64,000 bases of DNA from assembly GCA_900078775.1 (NCBI GenBank), contig LT549889.1, positions 1,426,001 through 1,490,000 of the forward strand. Reading direction: 5' to 3'. The notes under the pieces were generated by a model. That model was not told where the DNA came from, made no database searches, and saw nothing but the letters and a program-made list of their open reading frames with translations. Of this stretch, positions 25,552 to 37,602 are shown one piece after another; the stretch's first letter is position 1; each line of letters starts with the position of its first letter. This stretch comes from Mycolicibacterium aurum. GTDB lineage: Bacteria; Actinomycetota; Actinomycetes; Mycobacteriales; Mycobacteriaceae. Both the position numbers and the translations under genes were made by a program.

Positions 25552-26887
25552 CCGCCAATCCGAGATGCTCGCGCAGCGTGCTGCCGGTGTAGTCGGCGCG
25601 GAACACCCCGCGCTCCTGCAGCAGCGGCACCACCCTGTCCACGAACGGATCCAGCCCGGTCGGGGTGACGTGCGGGACCAGGATGAACCCGTCGGCGGCG
25701 TCGGCCTGCACCAGGGTGTTGATCTGCTCGGCGACGGACTCGGGAGCACCGATGAAGTTCTGTCGGCCGGTGACCTCGACGATGAGCTCCCGGGTGGTCA
25801 GCCCCTCGGCTTCGGCCTTGGCGCGCCACTCGTGCGCGACCGCGATCGGGTCGCGGTGCATCCGCACACTGGCCCGCCCGCGGGCGATGGTGTTCTCCCC
25901 GACCACCGGGTCCACCGTGGGTAGCGGCCCGTCCGGATCATGGTCGGACAGCTCGCGATTCCACAGTTGTTCCAGGAACTTGATCGCGGTGGCGGGGGAG
26001 ACCTGGGCCAGCCGCACCTCGTGCGCGATATCGGCGGCCTCGGCGTCGGTGTCGCCCAGCACGAACGTGGCCGCGGGCAGGATCAGCAGATCCTCGGGGC
26101 GGCGGCCGTACTTGTCCAGCCGACCCTTCACATCCGCGTAGAACGCCTGCCCCTCGGTCAGGGTGCCGTGCCGGGAGAAGATGGCGTCGGCGGCGCGCGC
26201 GGCGAACTCGCGGCCGTGATCGGAGTCCCCGGCCTGGAACACGACCGGGCGGCCCTGCGGGCTGCGCGGCACGTTGAACCGGCCGCAGATGTCGAAATGC
26301 TCGTCGCGATAGGAGAATTCGCCGGGGTTGCCGGTGGACAGGAACTGTCCGGCCTGCTTGTCGGCGAGGATCTCGTCGCCGTGCCACGCGTCGAACAGGG
26401 TGTGTGCGGCGGCCAGGAAGCTCTCGGCCCGGCTGTAGCGCTGGTCCTCGGCCAGGAACCCGCCGCGGCGGAAGTTCTCCCCGGTGAACGCATCCCAGGA
26501 GGTGACCACGTTCCAGGCGGCGCGGCCGTCGGACAGGTGATCCAAGCTCGCGAACTGCCGGGCCACCTCGTAGGGCTCGTTGAAGGTGGAGTTGATGGTG
26601 CCGGTCAGTCCGAGCCGCTCGGTCACCGCGGCCAGTGCGGCCAGCACCGTGAACGTGTCCGGGCGCCCGACCACGTCCAGGTCGTAGATCTGGCCGCCTT
26701 GTTCACGCAGCCGCAAACCCTCGGCCAGGAACAGGAAGTCGAACTTGCCGCGTTCCGCGGTCTGCGCGAAATGCACGAAGGATTCGAACTCGATGTGGCT
26801 GCCCGAGTTCGGGTCACTCCACACCGTGGTGTTGTTGACGCCGGGGAAGTGCGCGGCGAGGTGAATCTGCTTGACGGGCTTGCTCAT
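25517..26887 (-). CDS. Luciferase-like FMN-dependent monooxygenase (NtaA/DszA/SnaA type)
   Basis: 456 aa, the normal length of the NtaA/SnaA/DszA group of two-component, reduced-FMN-using monooxygenases. Seen: HFAQTAERGKFDFLFLAEGL, FASLDHLSDGRAAWNVVTS and the substrate/flavin segment VVFQAGDSDHGREFAARAAD. ATG at 26887 overlaps the upstream luciferase-like gene by 4 bp. No FMN reductase is adjacent. Substrates in the family are sulfur or nitrogen compounds such as dibenzothiophene sulfone and nitrilotriacetate; none can be assigned here. Confidence 0.9.
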   Translation of the reverse strand: MSKPVKQIHLAAHFPGVNNTTVWSDPNSGSHIEFESFVHFAQTAERGKFDFLFLAEGLRLREQGGQIYDLDVVGRPDTFTVLAALAAVTERLGLTGTINSTFNEPYEVARQFASLDHLSDGRAAWNVVTSWDAFTGENFRRGGFLAEDQRYSRAESFLAAAHTLFDAWHGDEILADKQAGQFLSTGNPGEFSYRDEHFDICGRFNVPRSPQGRPVVFQAGDSDHGREFAARAADAIFSRHGTLTEGQAFYADVKGRLDKYGRRPEDLLILPAATFVLGDTDAEAADIAHEVRLAQVSPATAIKFLEQLWNRELSDHDPDGPLPTVDPVVGENTIARGRASVRMHRDPIAVAHEWRAKAEAEGLTTRELIVEVTGRQNFIGAPESVAEQINTLVQADAADGFILVPHVTPTGLDPFVDRVVPLLQERGVFRADYTGSTLREHLGLAASSPDPGHRPA

Positions 26888-28032
26888 GAGTTCACATATC
26901 GGTTGGCGGGGCGGGCCAGACCGAACAACCCCCGCAGGGTGGACTGCCCGTAGGCGGTGCGGAAAGCACCGCGGCGCTGCAATTCGGGCACCAGGGCGTC
27001 GGTGATCTGGGTCAGATCGTGCGGTACGGCGGCCGGGCGCAACCGGAAACCGTCCGCACCTGCGGCCTGCCAGCGGATCAGCTGATCGGCCAGATCCGCC
27101 GCGGGCCCGACGAAAACCGGCGCGTCGCTGATGTATTCACGGCCCAGCAGGGTGTCCAGCCGGGCGCGGTGCGCGGCTGCGGCCGATGCGGTGTCGCCGA
27201 GGAAGACCACCAGGTCGACGATGATCCGCGCCCGGCCGGCGCCGGCCGGGCGCAGTCCGGAGATGGTGTCGGTGATCGTCGCGATGTCCTGCTCGCTGCG
27301 CGGGGTGATGAACCCGAGATCGGCACCGGCGGCGATCAGCCGGTAGGCGGGTTCACCGTGGCCCAGCGCGGCGACCAGCGGTTGGCCCTGCGGCGGGCGC
27401 GGGGTGATCGACGGGCCCTTCACCGAGAACCAGCGTCCCTCGAAATCGATGTAGTGCAGCTTGTCCCGGTCGATGAAGCGCCCGGTGGCGGCGTCGCGGA
27501 TCACGGCGTCGTCCTCCCAGCTGTCCCACAGTCGGCGCAGCACCTCGACGTAGTCGGCCGCCTCGGCCATGGTGTCCTCGGCGACGGGGCGCCCGAAATG
27601 CCCCGCGGATTCCGGGTTCGACGACACCTGCACCCGCACCCCGGCCCGCCCGGCGCTCACGTAGTCCAGCGTCGCGATGGCCTTGGACAGGTGGAAGGGT
27701 TCGGTGTGGGTGCTGATCGCGGTGGGGATCAGGCCGATGTGCCGGGTGCGTGGCGCCACCCGGGCGGCGATCTGCACGGCGTCGAGGCGACCGCGCACCC
27801 GGTCGGTGCGGGCGTCGGGCCGGAACGGGTGGTCGGACTGCAGCGCCAGTCCGTCCTCGATGGTGACGAAGTCCAGCAGCCCCCGCTCGGCGGTGACCGT
27901 CAGGTCGGTCCAGTACCCGGCGGTGAGCAGGTCCTCGGGCCGGGCATCGGACAGCCGCCACGAGGACGGGTGCCACCCGGTGCCGTCGAGTGCGACGCCG
28001 AGGTGGAGCGGTGCTGTCGGCTCGACGATCAC
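26884..28032 (-). CDS. Luciferase-like flavin monooxygenase
   Basis: 382 aa LLM-class enzyme. Seen: LLDFVTIEDGLAL, HLSKAIATLDYVSAGRAGVRV and YRLIAAGADLGFITPR. It lacks parts of the longer NtaA-type insert but its C-terminus (QSTLRGLFGL) resembles that of the neighbour (GSTLREHLGL), pointing to an old tandem duplication. GTG at 28032 overlaps the old-yellow-enzyme stop by 4 bp. Middle gene of a three-flavoenzyme operon. Confidence 0.88.
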   Translation of the reverse strand: MIVEPTAPLHLGVALDGTGWHPSSWRLSDARPEDLLTAGYWTDLTVTAERGLLDFVTIEDGLALQSDHPFRPDARTDRVRGRLDAVQIAARVAPRTRHIGLIPTAISTHTEPFHLSKAIATLDYVSAGRAGVRVQVSSNPESAGHFGRPVAEDTMAEAADYVEVLRRLWDSWEDDAVIRDAATGRFIDRDKLHYIDFEGRWFSVKGPSITPRPPQGQPLVAALGHGEPAYRLIAAGADLGFITPRSEQDIATITDTISGLRPAGAGRARIIVDLVVFLGDTASAAAAHRARLDTLLGREYISDAPVFVGPAADLADQLIRWQAAGADGFRLRPAAVPHDLTQITDALVPELQRRGAFRTAYGQSTLRGLFGLARPANRYVNS

Positions 28033-29123
28033 GCCAGCCCCGCCAGCGCCCTTTCCGGGTCGTAACCACGGAAGTCGTCAATTGTGCCGTCGCGCAGGCG
28101 GTTCACCCAGGACGGGTCGGCCAGTAGCGCACGCCCTAGCGCCGCGATATCGAACTCACCGGCACTGAACTGGGCGACCAGCCGATCGGCCGACTCGGGC
28201 TCGATCAGCTGGCCCGGCTTCTCGCTGCGGAACTGCGTCCGCAAGCCGACCGAACCGACGGCGATGACCGGTGCGCCGGTCACCTTCTTGGTCCAGCCCG
28301 CCAGGCTCAGTTCACTGTCCGCTTCGGGGAACGCGGGCACGTAGTGCCTGCGGGTCGACGGGTGGAAGACGTCCACACCGGCGGCCACCAGCGGGGCCAG
28401 CAGATCGGTGAGCTGATCGGGATTGTCGGCGATGGACGCCGCGTAGTCGGCACCCTTCCACTGCGAGAACCGGAAGATGATCGGGTAGTCCGGGCCGACC
28501 GCAGCACGCACCCCGGCCACCACTTCCGCGGGGAAGCGGGTTCTCGCTGCCAGCGACCCGCCGTAATCGTCGGTCCGCAGATTGGTTTTCTCCCAGAGGA
28601 ACTCGTCGAGCAGGTAGCCGTGCGCGCCGTGCAGCTCGACCGCGTCGAAGCCGAGTTCACGCGCCGTGGCGGCCGCCCGGGCGAAGTGCTCGACCACCTG
28701 GCCCAGCTCATCGCGTTCCAGCGCACGGCCTTTCGGTTCGCCGAGACCGTCGATCCCGGACGGACTGACCGGCACCGCTCCGTCGGAGTCCTTGCGCTCG
28801 GCACCCTGGTGCCACAGTTGCGCGGCGATCGTCGAGCCCTCCCGGTGCACCGCGTCGACGACGCGTGTCCAGCCGGCCAGCACGTCATCGCCCGCGATGG
28901 TCGGAATCGACGCGGGATAACCAGCGGCAGGGTCGGCGAGCCTGACTCCCTCGGTGATGATCAAACCGACACCGCCGGCGGCGCGTCGACGGTAGTACTC
29001 CGCCACGTCGACGCCGGGCACCCCACCCGGGGATGCCTGCCGGGTCATCGGTGCCATCGCGAAGCGGTTCGGCACCGTGAGCGAACGCACGGTCAACGGT
29101 CGGAAGAGGTCGTCGATGGACAC
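28029..29123 (-). CDS. NADH:flavin oxidoreductase, old yellow enzyme family
   Basis: 364 aa TIM-barrel flavoprotein. RFAMAPMTR near the N-terminus, the substrate-binding HGAHGYLLDEFLWEKTN (an H-x-x-H variant reading HGAH) and the FMN-phosphate region near GRALLADPSW. GTG at 29123 is preferred; a TTG at 29135 is also in frame and no clear ribosome-binding site decides. It reduces activated C=C bonds or nitro groups; as first gene of the operon it may also supply reduced flavin metabolism for the two luciferase-like enzymes downstream, but that is conjecture. Confidence 0.88.
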   Translation of the reverse strand: MSIDDLFRPLTVRSLTVPNRFAMAPMTRQASPGGVPGVDVAEYYRRRAAGGVGLIITEGVRLADPAAGYPASIPTIAGDDVLAGWTRVVDAVHREGSTIAAQLWHQGAERKDSDGAVPVSPSGIDGLGEPKGRALERDELGQVVEHFARAAATARELGFDAVELHGAHGYLLDEFLWEKTNLRTDDYGGSLAARTRFPAEVVAGVRAAVGPDYPIIFRFSQWKGADYAASIADNPDQLTDLLAPLVAAGVDVFHPSTRRHYVPAFPEADSELSLAGWTKKVTGAPVIAVGSVGLRTQFRSEKPGQLIEPESADRLVAQFSAGEFDIAALGRALLADPSWVNRLRDGTIDDFRGYDPERALAGLA

Positions 29124-29191
29124 GGACCAATACAACCCGACGGACGGTCAGAAAAGTCCCGATGTCGGATAGCAGGTGTACCGTTGTCACC

Positions 29192-30472
29192 ATGTTCGAA
29201 AGTTTGTTCGACGTCGATCCCGGTGCATCCGAGCAGGAGCTCCGGGTTCTGGTCGAGCGCTGTGAACAGTTGAAGTCCAAGGCTGCGGCGGCACAGGCCC
29301 GGGCGACCGCGCTGTGGGCCGAGAAGCGGGCCTGCGCTGAACGCGAGCGTGGAGTCTCCCGGGCGCGGCGGGGGAAGGGCTTGGTCACCGAGATCGCTTT
29401 GGCCCGCCATGATGCGCCGGTCAAGGGCAACACCCCCCTCGGGGTGGCCAACGCCCTGGTGCACGAGATGCCGCACACCCTGGCCGCATTGGAGTCCGGC
29501 GTGCTGTCCGAGTATCGGGCCACGCTGATCGTGCGGGAGTCGGCCTGCCTGAGTGTGAGAGACCGCCGCGAGTTGGATGCAGAACTATGCGCCGAGTCGG
29601 CGCGGTTGGTCGGCTGGGGCAACAGCCGAATCGAAGCCGGAGCCAAGAAGATCACCGCTCGCCTGGACGCCGCTGCGGTGGTGGAGCGCAACAACAAGGC
29701 CGCCGCCAGTCGCTGCGTCACGACCCGGCCGGCACCCAACGGCATGGTCTATGTGACCTTCCTGATGCCGCTTGCGCAGGGCATCGGCATGTACGCCGCA
29801 CTCAAGCGGGAGGCCGACATCACTGGCGACGGACGGTCCCGAGGTCAGGTGATGGCCGACATCGCCTACGAACGCGTCACCGGCCGATCCGTCGCGGAGC
29901 CTGTCTCGGTGGCGCTGAACCTGGTGATGTCTGACATCACCCTTTTCGGTGGCGATGACTGCCCCGGCGCCATCGCCGGCTACGGGCCGGTTCCCGCGAA
30001 CGTCGTTCGGCACCTGCTCGACGCAGCGATCGCCGACGAGAACGCCAAGACCACCCTGCGCCGGCTGTACCGGCATCCGATCAGTGGGCAGTTGGTGGCG
30101 ATGGAATCCCGGGCCCGAACGTTTCCGAAAGGCCTCGCGAACTTCATCGGGCTGCGCGACCAGACGTGTCGTACCCCGTACTGCAATGCCCCGATCCGCC
30201 ATCGCGACCACGCCACACCGGACCGTGGCGGTGGAAAAACCAGTGCCCGCAACGGACTCGGGCTCTGCGAAGCGTGCAATTACGCCAAAGAAGCCGAGGG
30301 GTGGACGGTCACCACCAGTGACCACGACGGGGTGCACACCGCGCAATTTGTCACACCCACCCACGCGCGGTACTACTCGATCGCCCCACCGACGCCGGGT
30401 ACGCCCATCACCCGGCGCAGTATCACCGAAGACCAGCTCAGCATCGACCTGGCCACCTTCCGGGCTGCCTAG
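29192..30472 (+). CDS. DUF222 and HNH endonuclease domain protein (13E12 family)
   Basis: 426 aa. The N-terminal two thirds is DUF222; the C-terminal HNH nuclease domain has CRTPYCNAPIRHRDHATP and the second pair CEACN, giving a Cys4 zinc site and the His-Asn-His core. These proteins occur in many copies in mycobacteria (the REP13E12 family) and their role is unknown. ATG at 29192 lies 7 bases after a TACCGT -10 element and has no ribosome-binding site, so a leaderless transcript is likely. Confidence 0.9.
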   Translation: MFESLFDVDPGASEQELRVLVERCEQLKSKAAAAQARATALWAEKRACAERERGVSRARRGKGLVTEIALARHDAPVKGNTPLGVANALVHEMPHTLAALESGVLSEYRATLIVRESACLSVRDRRELDAELCAESARLVGWGNSRIEAGAKKITARLDAAAVVERNNKAAASRCVTTRPAPNGMVYVTFLMPLAQGIGMYAALKREADITGDGRSRGQVMADIAYERVTGRSVAEPVSVALNLVMSDITLFGGDDCPGAIAGYGPVPANVVRHLLDAAIADENAKTTLRRLYRHPISGQLVAMESRARTFPKGLANFIGLRDQTCRTPYCNAPIRHRDHATPDRGGGKTSARNGLGLCEACNYAKEAEGWTVTTSDHDGVHTAQFVTPTHARYYSIAPPTPGTPITRRSITEDQLSIDLATFRAA

Positions 30473-30486
30473 AGAGCCGACGCCGC

Positions 30487-31722
30487 TCAGTGTGCCAGCA
30501 GCAGGATGAGCTGGAGTTGCAGCTCACCGCAGAGGAAGCCGAGCGCGGAGCCGAGCACCACGATGATCCACTCGTCGTCCTTGAAGGCCGGCCGGAGCAG
30601 ATTCTCGTAGGAGGCCGAGTCCAGTTCGTCCATCTTGGAGACCATCACGTTCTCCAGGTCGAGCCGGCTCGCCGCGTACTCCTCGATGTAGGAGGAGGTC
30701 TCGGGCAGCTTCTCGATGATGGAGTTGGCGATCTGGGCCTTCATCTCCTGGTATTGCCGCCCGCCGAGGACGTTGATGACCCGGCCCGCAAAACCCATCT
30801 GATCGTCGATGGTGCGGCCGATCTCGGCCTGGATGATGTCGAAGAACTTGTCCGACATGGGCCCGGTGAGCAGGCTCTCCATGATCGCCTTGGGAGTGAA
30901 GATCTCCCGCGCCATCAGCGCGGCGTACCCGCGGATGACCTCCTTGCGGTGCGCCTGGAACACGCCCTGCCACTTGATGCCGAGGAAGACGTTCTTGCGT
31001 TCCAGCGGCCGGAAGATCATCTGCAGCGCCACCCAGTCGGTGAGGCCACCGGTGATCAGGCCGAACAGTGGCAGCGCCAGATGCCAACCGGTGACGCCGA
31101 AGACCAGCATCTGGACCAGGCCGATGATGAACCCGAAGTACAGCCCGGACTTGATCAGGAACTTGAACGCGGGCCGGCCGATGTCCTGGAATACCGCGTT
31201 GAGGGTGTGCTTGTCGCGGACCAGGTTGGTCACGACCATGTGCTTGATGTCGAAGATCTGGTCGACCTGCCCGCGGAACTCCTCGAACATGCCACGGGCC
31301 GCGGCCGGGATGCGGCCCTCGACATTGTCGACGATCAGCTTCTTCACCGGGTCGGGGGTGGCCCGCCACACCTGCGGCTGGAACGCCATCATGATGGTGT
31401 CGACGAGTTCCTCGGACGCCTCGCGCAGCGGTTCGCCGAGTTCCTTGACCAGCTCGTCCGGGTCGATCTTGTCGAACAACTCCTCGGGTTTGAGGATGCC
31501 CGAGGTCAACGAATCGACCGCCACCGCAGCCATTTTCGGTGCCCGCTTCGGGATCTGTCCCTGCCAGCCCAGATAGGGCTTGATGCCCTTGAACTCGACG
31601 GGATGGAACATCATCTTCAGCGCCAGGATCTTGGTGATCCAGCCGACGAAGGCCGCCCCGAACGGGATGGTGATGTATACCCACAGTGGGTAGGAGAACG
31701 CGTTCTCCCAGAACTCGCTCAC
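30487..31722 (-). CDS. DUF445 membrane protein
   Basis: 411 aa. Hydrophobic segments at the N-terminus (YPLWVYITIPFGAAFVGWIT), in the middle (FGFIIGLVQMLVFGVTGWHL and PLFGLITGGLTDWVALQMI) and at the C-terminus, with long amphipathic regions between: the DUF445 architecture, including two related K/L-x-MF-P motifs (LALKMMFHPVEF and VALQMIFRPLER) that indicate an internal repeat. GTG at 31722 gives a 4-bp overlap with the upstream gene. Function of the family is not established; a membrane-shape or envelope role has been suggested for relatives. Confidence 0.85.
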   Translation of the reverse strand: MSEFWENAFSYPLWVYITIPFGAAFVGWITKILALKMMFHPVEFKGIKPYLGWQGQIPKRAPKMAAVAVDSLTSGILKPEELFDKIDPDELVKELGEPLREASEELVDTIMMAFQPQVWRATPDPVKKLIVDNVEGRIPAAARGMFEEFRGQVDQIFDIKHMVVTNLVRDKHTLNAVFQDIGRPAFKFLIKSGLYFGFIIGLVQMLVFGVTGWHLALPLFGLITGGLTDWVALQMIFRPLERKNVFLGIKWQGVFQAHRKEVIRGYAALMAREIFTPKAIMESLLTGPMSDKFFDIIQAEIGRTIDDQMGFAGRVINVLGGRQYQEMKAQIANSIIEKLPETSSYIEEYAASRLDLENVMVSKMDELDSASYENLLRPAFKDDEWIIVVLGSALGFLCGELQLQLILLLAH

Positions 31723-32384
31723 TTGGCCGCCTCCCACAGTTCCTGCCCGAGGTCACTCATGCGCACGGTGCGCCGGACGACCCGTGCCGACCGGACGCCG
31801 CGCCGCGCGGTGGCCAGGGCGATGTTCACCACCGAGTCGGTCAGCAACATCTCGTATTCGTCGTACATGGATGTGGCCTCCGGCCCGATCCGGACCAGGC
31901 CCAGCCGCAGCATCCGGGTCAGATACAGCGGGGTGTAGCGGGGCAGGGACACCCCGGCCGACCGGCCCACCGTGGAGGCGTTCTTCAGTGCGTATACGGT
32001 CGCCCCGCCGGCTCCCGGTTCGGCCACGTGGATGACGGGGTAGGCCGACCCGTCCGACAGTGCGGCCAGAATCCGCGCCTCATCGGGCACCAGCGACCCG
32101 AGCAGGTCCAGGTACAGCGCATCACGGCTCTTGTCCGGGCTGGAGTACATCGACCGGTCCAGCAGCTCGCGCAGCACCTGGCTGGGCGGGGCGGGCTGTC
32201 CGTCGCCGTCCTCGGCGGTCACCGCCGGGGGCGGGTCCAGGTCGGTCAGGTGCTTGCGCATCACCCGCACCACCGCGCGTTCGGCGTCGGCCAGCAGCGG
32301 CAGCACATCCGCGGCGAGCGGCGCGCGCTTGGCGACGCCGCCGAGAAGGGTCAGCCCCCCGCCGATCAAACCCTCCAGATCCAC
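31719..32384 (-). CDS. Abi-alpha (DUF4393)-like protein
   Basis: 221 aa. It resembles the Abi-alpha/DUF4393 family: an N-terminal helical part, then LLGSLVPDEARILAALSDG, and a winged-helix-like C-terminus (YLTRMLRLGLVRIG). Starts GTG at 32384 with a GAGGGG ribosome-binding site, and is translationally coupled to the DUF445 gene. Relatives include phage abortive-infection proteins, but a stable chromosomal pair with a DUF445 protein points more to a housekeeping envelope role. Family call moderate. Confidence 0.6.
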   Translation of the reverse strand: MDLEGLIGGGLTLLGGVAKRAPLAADVLPLLADAERAVVRVMRKHLTDLDPPPAVTAEDGDGQPAPPSQVLRELLDRSMYSSPDKSRDALYLDLLGSLVPDEARILAALSDGSAYPVIHVAEPGAGGATVYALKNASTVGRSAGVSLPRYTPLYLTRMLRLGLVRIGPEATSMYDEYEMLLTDSVVNIALATARRGVRSARVVRRTVRMSDLGQELWEAAK

Positions 32385-32461
32385 ACGGCCCCTCGCTGTT
32401 CGGCAGCAACAACTGGTAGCACCCTAGTGGTCGGTGGTTCCGGACCTGCCTCGATCCCCGA

Positions 32462-32499
32462 GAAACGGCACTGTGTGCGCATTGCGCACCAGCCGTTTC
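32462..32499 (-). terminator. Two-tier hairpin between phosphoketolase and Abi-alpha-like gene
   Basis: Outer arms GAAACGGC (32462-32469) and GCCGTTTC (32492-32499) enclose an inner stem GTGCGC/GCGCAC with a 3-base loop. 133 bases after the phosphoketolase stop and 78 bases before the start of the next operon: probable terminator of glgP-xfp transcription, or a structured element between operons. No U-run. Confidence 0.45.
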
Positions 32500-32603
32500 G
32501 TTGCTGGGCAGCAGCGCAGACACGGGCACCGTTGACCGGGTCTGCGCGGCCTTCGTGATGTCGCCGGGCTGAACCCCTCGTTTCGGCCGGGCGCCCCCAA
32601 CCA

Positions 32604-32615
32604 GTACCCGGGTAC
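32604..32615 (-). repeat. Perfect 12-bp palindrome after phosphoketolase stop
   Basis: GTACCCGGGTAC, 16 bases past the stop, extendable to 18 bp with one mismatch on each side. A hairpin without a normal loop; it could aid termination or bind a protein. Confidence 0.4.
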
Positions 32616-32631
32616 CGGAACCGTGAAACTC

Positions 32632-35010
32632 TCAGGCGAGACGTTCCCAGGTCCAGCCGCTGATGGCCGGGTCGTCCTCGCCGTGCTCGCGGGTGTACCG
32701 GCGGGCGGCCAGCCGCGCGTCGATCATCTCCTGACGCAGGCCCGCGGCATTGCTGCCCAGCCCGGGCACCCGGTCGATGACGTCGAGGACCAGATGGAAC
32801 CGGTCCAGGTCGTTGAGCATCACCATGTCGAACGGTGTGGTGGTGGTGCCGCGCTCCTTGAAACCGCGGACGTGCAACTGACTGTGGTTGGCATGCCGGT
32901 AGGCCAGCCGGTGGATCAGCCACGGATAACCGTGATAGGCGAAGATGATCGGGGTATCGGTGGTGAACAGCGCGTCGAACTCGTGATCGCCCATCCCGTG
33001 CGGGTGCTCGGATTGCGGTTGCAGCCGCATGATGTCCACCACATTGACCACCCGCACCGCCAGCCCGGGCAGCCGGCGCCGCAGGATGTCGGCCGCGGCA
33101 AGGGTTTCCAGCGTCGGGATGTCCCCGGCGCAGGCCAACACCACATCGGGCGCCCGGACGCCATCCTCGGTGCCCGCCCATTCCCAGATGCCCGCACCTC
33201 GCGCGCAGTGCGCGATCGCCTCGTCCATGGTCAGGTAGTTCAAGCCAGGCTGCTTACCGGCGACGATCACGTTGATGTACTGCTTGCTGCGCAGGCAGTG
33301 GTCGGCCACCGACAGCAGGCTGTTGGCGTCCGGGGGTAGGTACACCCGGACCACCTCGGGCCGCTTGTTGGCGATGTGGTCGATGAAGCCGGGATCCTGG
33401 TGCGAGGCCCCGTTGTGGTCCTGGCGCCAGACATGGGATGTCAGAAGGTAGTTCAGCGAGGCGATCGGGCGGCGCCAGGGCAGCTCGTTGGTGGTGGCCA
33501 ACCATTTCGCGTGCTGATTGGCCATCGAGTCGACGATGTGCACGAACGCCTCGTAGCAGCTGAACAATCCGTGCCGACCGGTCAGCAGGTACCCCTCCAG
33601 CCAACCCTGGCACAGGTGTTCGGACAGCACCTCCATCACCCGGCCGTCGGGGGACAGGTGTTCGTCGTCGGGGGACCGCTCGGCCTGCCAGACCTTGTCG
33701 GTGGCGTCGAACACCGCCGAAAGCCGGTTGGACGCGGTCTCGTCGGGGCCCATCAGCCTGAAGTTGTCGATGTTGCGGGTGATGACGTCGCGCAGGAAGG
33801 TACCCAGCACCCTGGTGGCCTCACCGGTGCCGACGGCCGGCTCCGTCACCTCGACGGCGTAGGCGGCGATCGGGGGGAGATCCAGTTCCCGCAGCAACAG
33901 CCCGCCGTTGGCGTGCGGATTGGCGCTCATCCGGCGATCGCCCTGCGGGGCCAGCGCCCGCAATTCGGGGCGCAGGGCGCCATCCTCGTCGAACAGCTCC
34001 TCGGGACGGTAGCTCTGTAACCAGTCCTGGAGCTGACCGAGATGCTGCGCATCGGTGCGGGTTTCGGACAGCGGCACCTGATGCGCCCGCCAGGTGCCCT
34101 CGACCTTCTTACCGTCCACCTCACGCGGGCCGGTCCAGCCCTTGGGGGTGCGCAGGATGATCATCGGCCACAGCGGCCTGCCGGTCTGGCCGTCGACGCG
34201 GGCCGCCCGCTGGATCGCGCCGATCTGGTCGAACGCGTCGTCCAGCGCGGTGGCCAGCCGGCGGTGCACATCGGCCGGGTCGTCGCCGGCCACGGTGATC
34301 GGGACGTACCCGTAGCCGCGCATCAGCGAGTCCAGCTCCTCGGCCGGAATCCGGTCCAGAACCGTCGGATTGGCGATCTTGTAGCCGTTGAGGTGCAGGA
34401 TCGGCAGCACCGCGCCGTCGCGTACCGGGTCGAGGAACTTGTTGGAATGCCAACTGGTGGCCAGCGGGCCGGTCTCGGCCTCGCCGTCGCCGATGACCGC
34501 GGCCACCACCAGGTCCGGGTTGTCGAACGCGGCGCCGTACGCGTGCACCAGCGCGTAGCCCAACTCGCCACCCTCATGGATGGAGCCCGGGGTCTCCGGT
34601 GCGACGTGACTCGGGATGCCGCCGGGGAAGGAGAACTGGCGGAACAGCTTGCGCAGCCCCTCGACGTCCTCGCCGATCCCGGTGTAGACCTCCGAGTAGG
34701 TGCCCTCCAGATAGGCGTTGGCCACCAGCCCGGGACCGCCGTGGCCGGGGCCGGTGATGTAGATGACGTCGGCGTTGCGCTCCCGGATCACCCGGTTCAG
34801 ATGCACGTAGAGCAGGTTGAGCCCGGGGGTGGTGCCCCAGTGGCCCAGCAAACGGGGTTTGACGTGTTCGGGGCTGAGCGATTGGCGCAGCAGCGGATTG
34901 TCCAGCAGGTAGATCTGACCCACCGACAGGTAGTTCGCCGCCCGCCAGTACGCGTCGAGCAGGTCGAGTTCATCGTCGGAAAGCGTCACGGCTGCCGTCG
35001 GTGTATCCAT
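32632..35010 (-). CDS. xfp: Xylulose-5-phosphate/fructose-6-phosphate phosphoketolase
   Basis: 792 aa, full length. Cleaves xylulose 5-phosphate or fructose 6-phosphate with phosphate to acetyl phosphate plus a sugar phosphate, using thiamine diphosphate. Seen: [37 protein letters not shown], the ThDP motif [12 protein letters not shown]...NKFLDP and [28 protein letters not shown] at 35010 is chosen over ATG 35028 because AGAGGGG lies between the two. It starts 10 bp after glgP, so the pair is an operon linking glycogen breakdown to acetyl phosphate. No acetate kinase or phosphotransacetylase is in the window. Confidence 0.96.
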   Translation of the reverse strand: MDTPTAAVTLSDDELDLLDAYWRAANYLSVGQIYLLDNPLLRQSLSPEHVKPRLLGHWGTTPGLNLLYVHLNRVIRERNADVIYITGPGHGGPGLVANAYLEGTYSEVYTGIGEDVEGLRKLFRQFSFPGGIPSHVAPETPGSIHEGGELGYALVHAYGAAFDNPDLVVAAVIGDGEAETGPLATSWHSNKFLDPVRDGAVLPILHLNGYKIANPTVLDRIPAEELDSLMRGYGYVPITVAGDDPADVHRRLATALDDAFDQIGAIQRAARVDGQTGRPLWPMIILRTPKGWTGPREVDGKKVEGTWRAHQVPLSETRTDAQHLGQLQDWLQSYRPEELFDEDGALRPELRALAPQGDRRMSANPHANGGLLLRELDLPPIAAYAVEVTEPAVGTGEATRVLGTFLRDVITRNIDNFRLMGPDETASNRLSAVFDATDKVWQAERSPDDEHLSPDGRVMEVLSEHLCQGWLEGYLLTGRHGLFSCYEAFVHIVDSMANQHAKWLATTNELPWRRPIASLNYLLTSHVWRQDHNGASHQDPGFIDHIANKRPEVVRVYLPPDANSLLSVADHCLRSKQYINVIVAGKQPGLNYLTMDEAIAHCARGAGIWEWAGTEDGVRAPDVVLACAGDIPTLETLAAADILRRRLPGLAVRVVNVVDIMRLQPQSEHPHGMGDHEFDALFTTDTPIIFAYHGYPWLIHRLAYRHANHSQLHVRGFKERGTTTTPFDMVMLNDLDRFHLVLDVIDRVPGLGSNAAGLRQEMIDARLAARRYTREHGEDDPAISGWTWERLA

Positions 35011-35020
35011 GCTTACCCCT

Positions 35021-37519
<2,499 letters not shown>

Positions 37520-37602
37520 GGCCGCAAGTCTGTCAGGGGTTAGCGCAGATCGCGCGCGCAGATGAGCGTCGGTCCGGTGAACGGATGTGAGACGCTGCCG
37601 GG

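Noticed and set aside
29192..30472. DUF222/HNH gene as a mobile element or intron endonuclease.
   Set aside because: No repeats, target-site duplications or integrase nearby; this family is abundant as stand-alone genes in mycobacteria.
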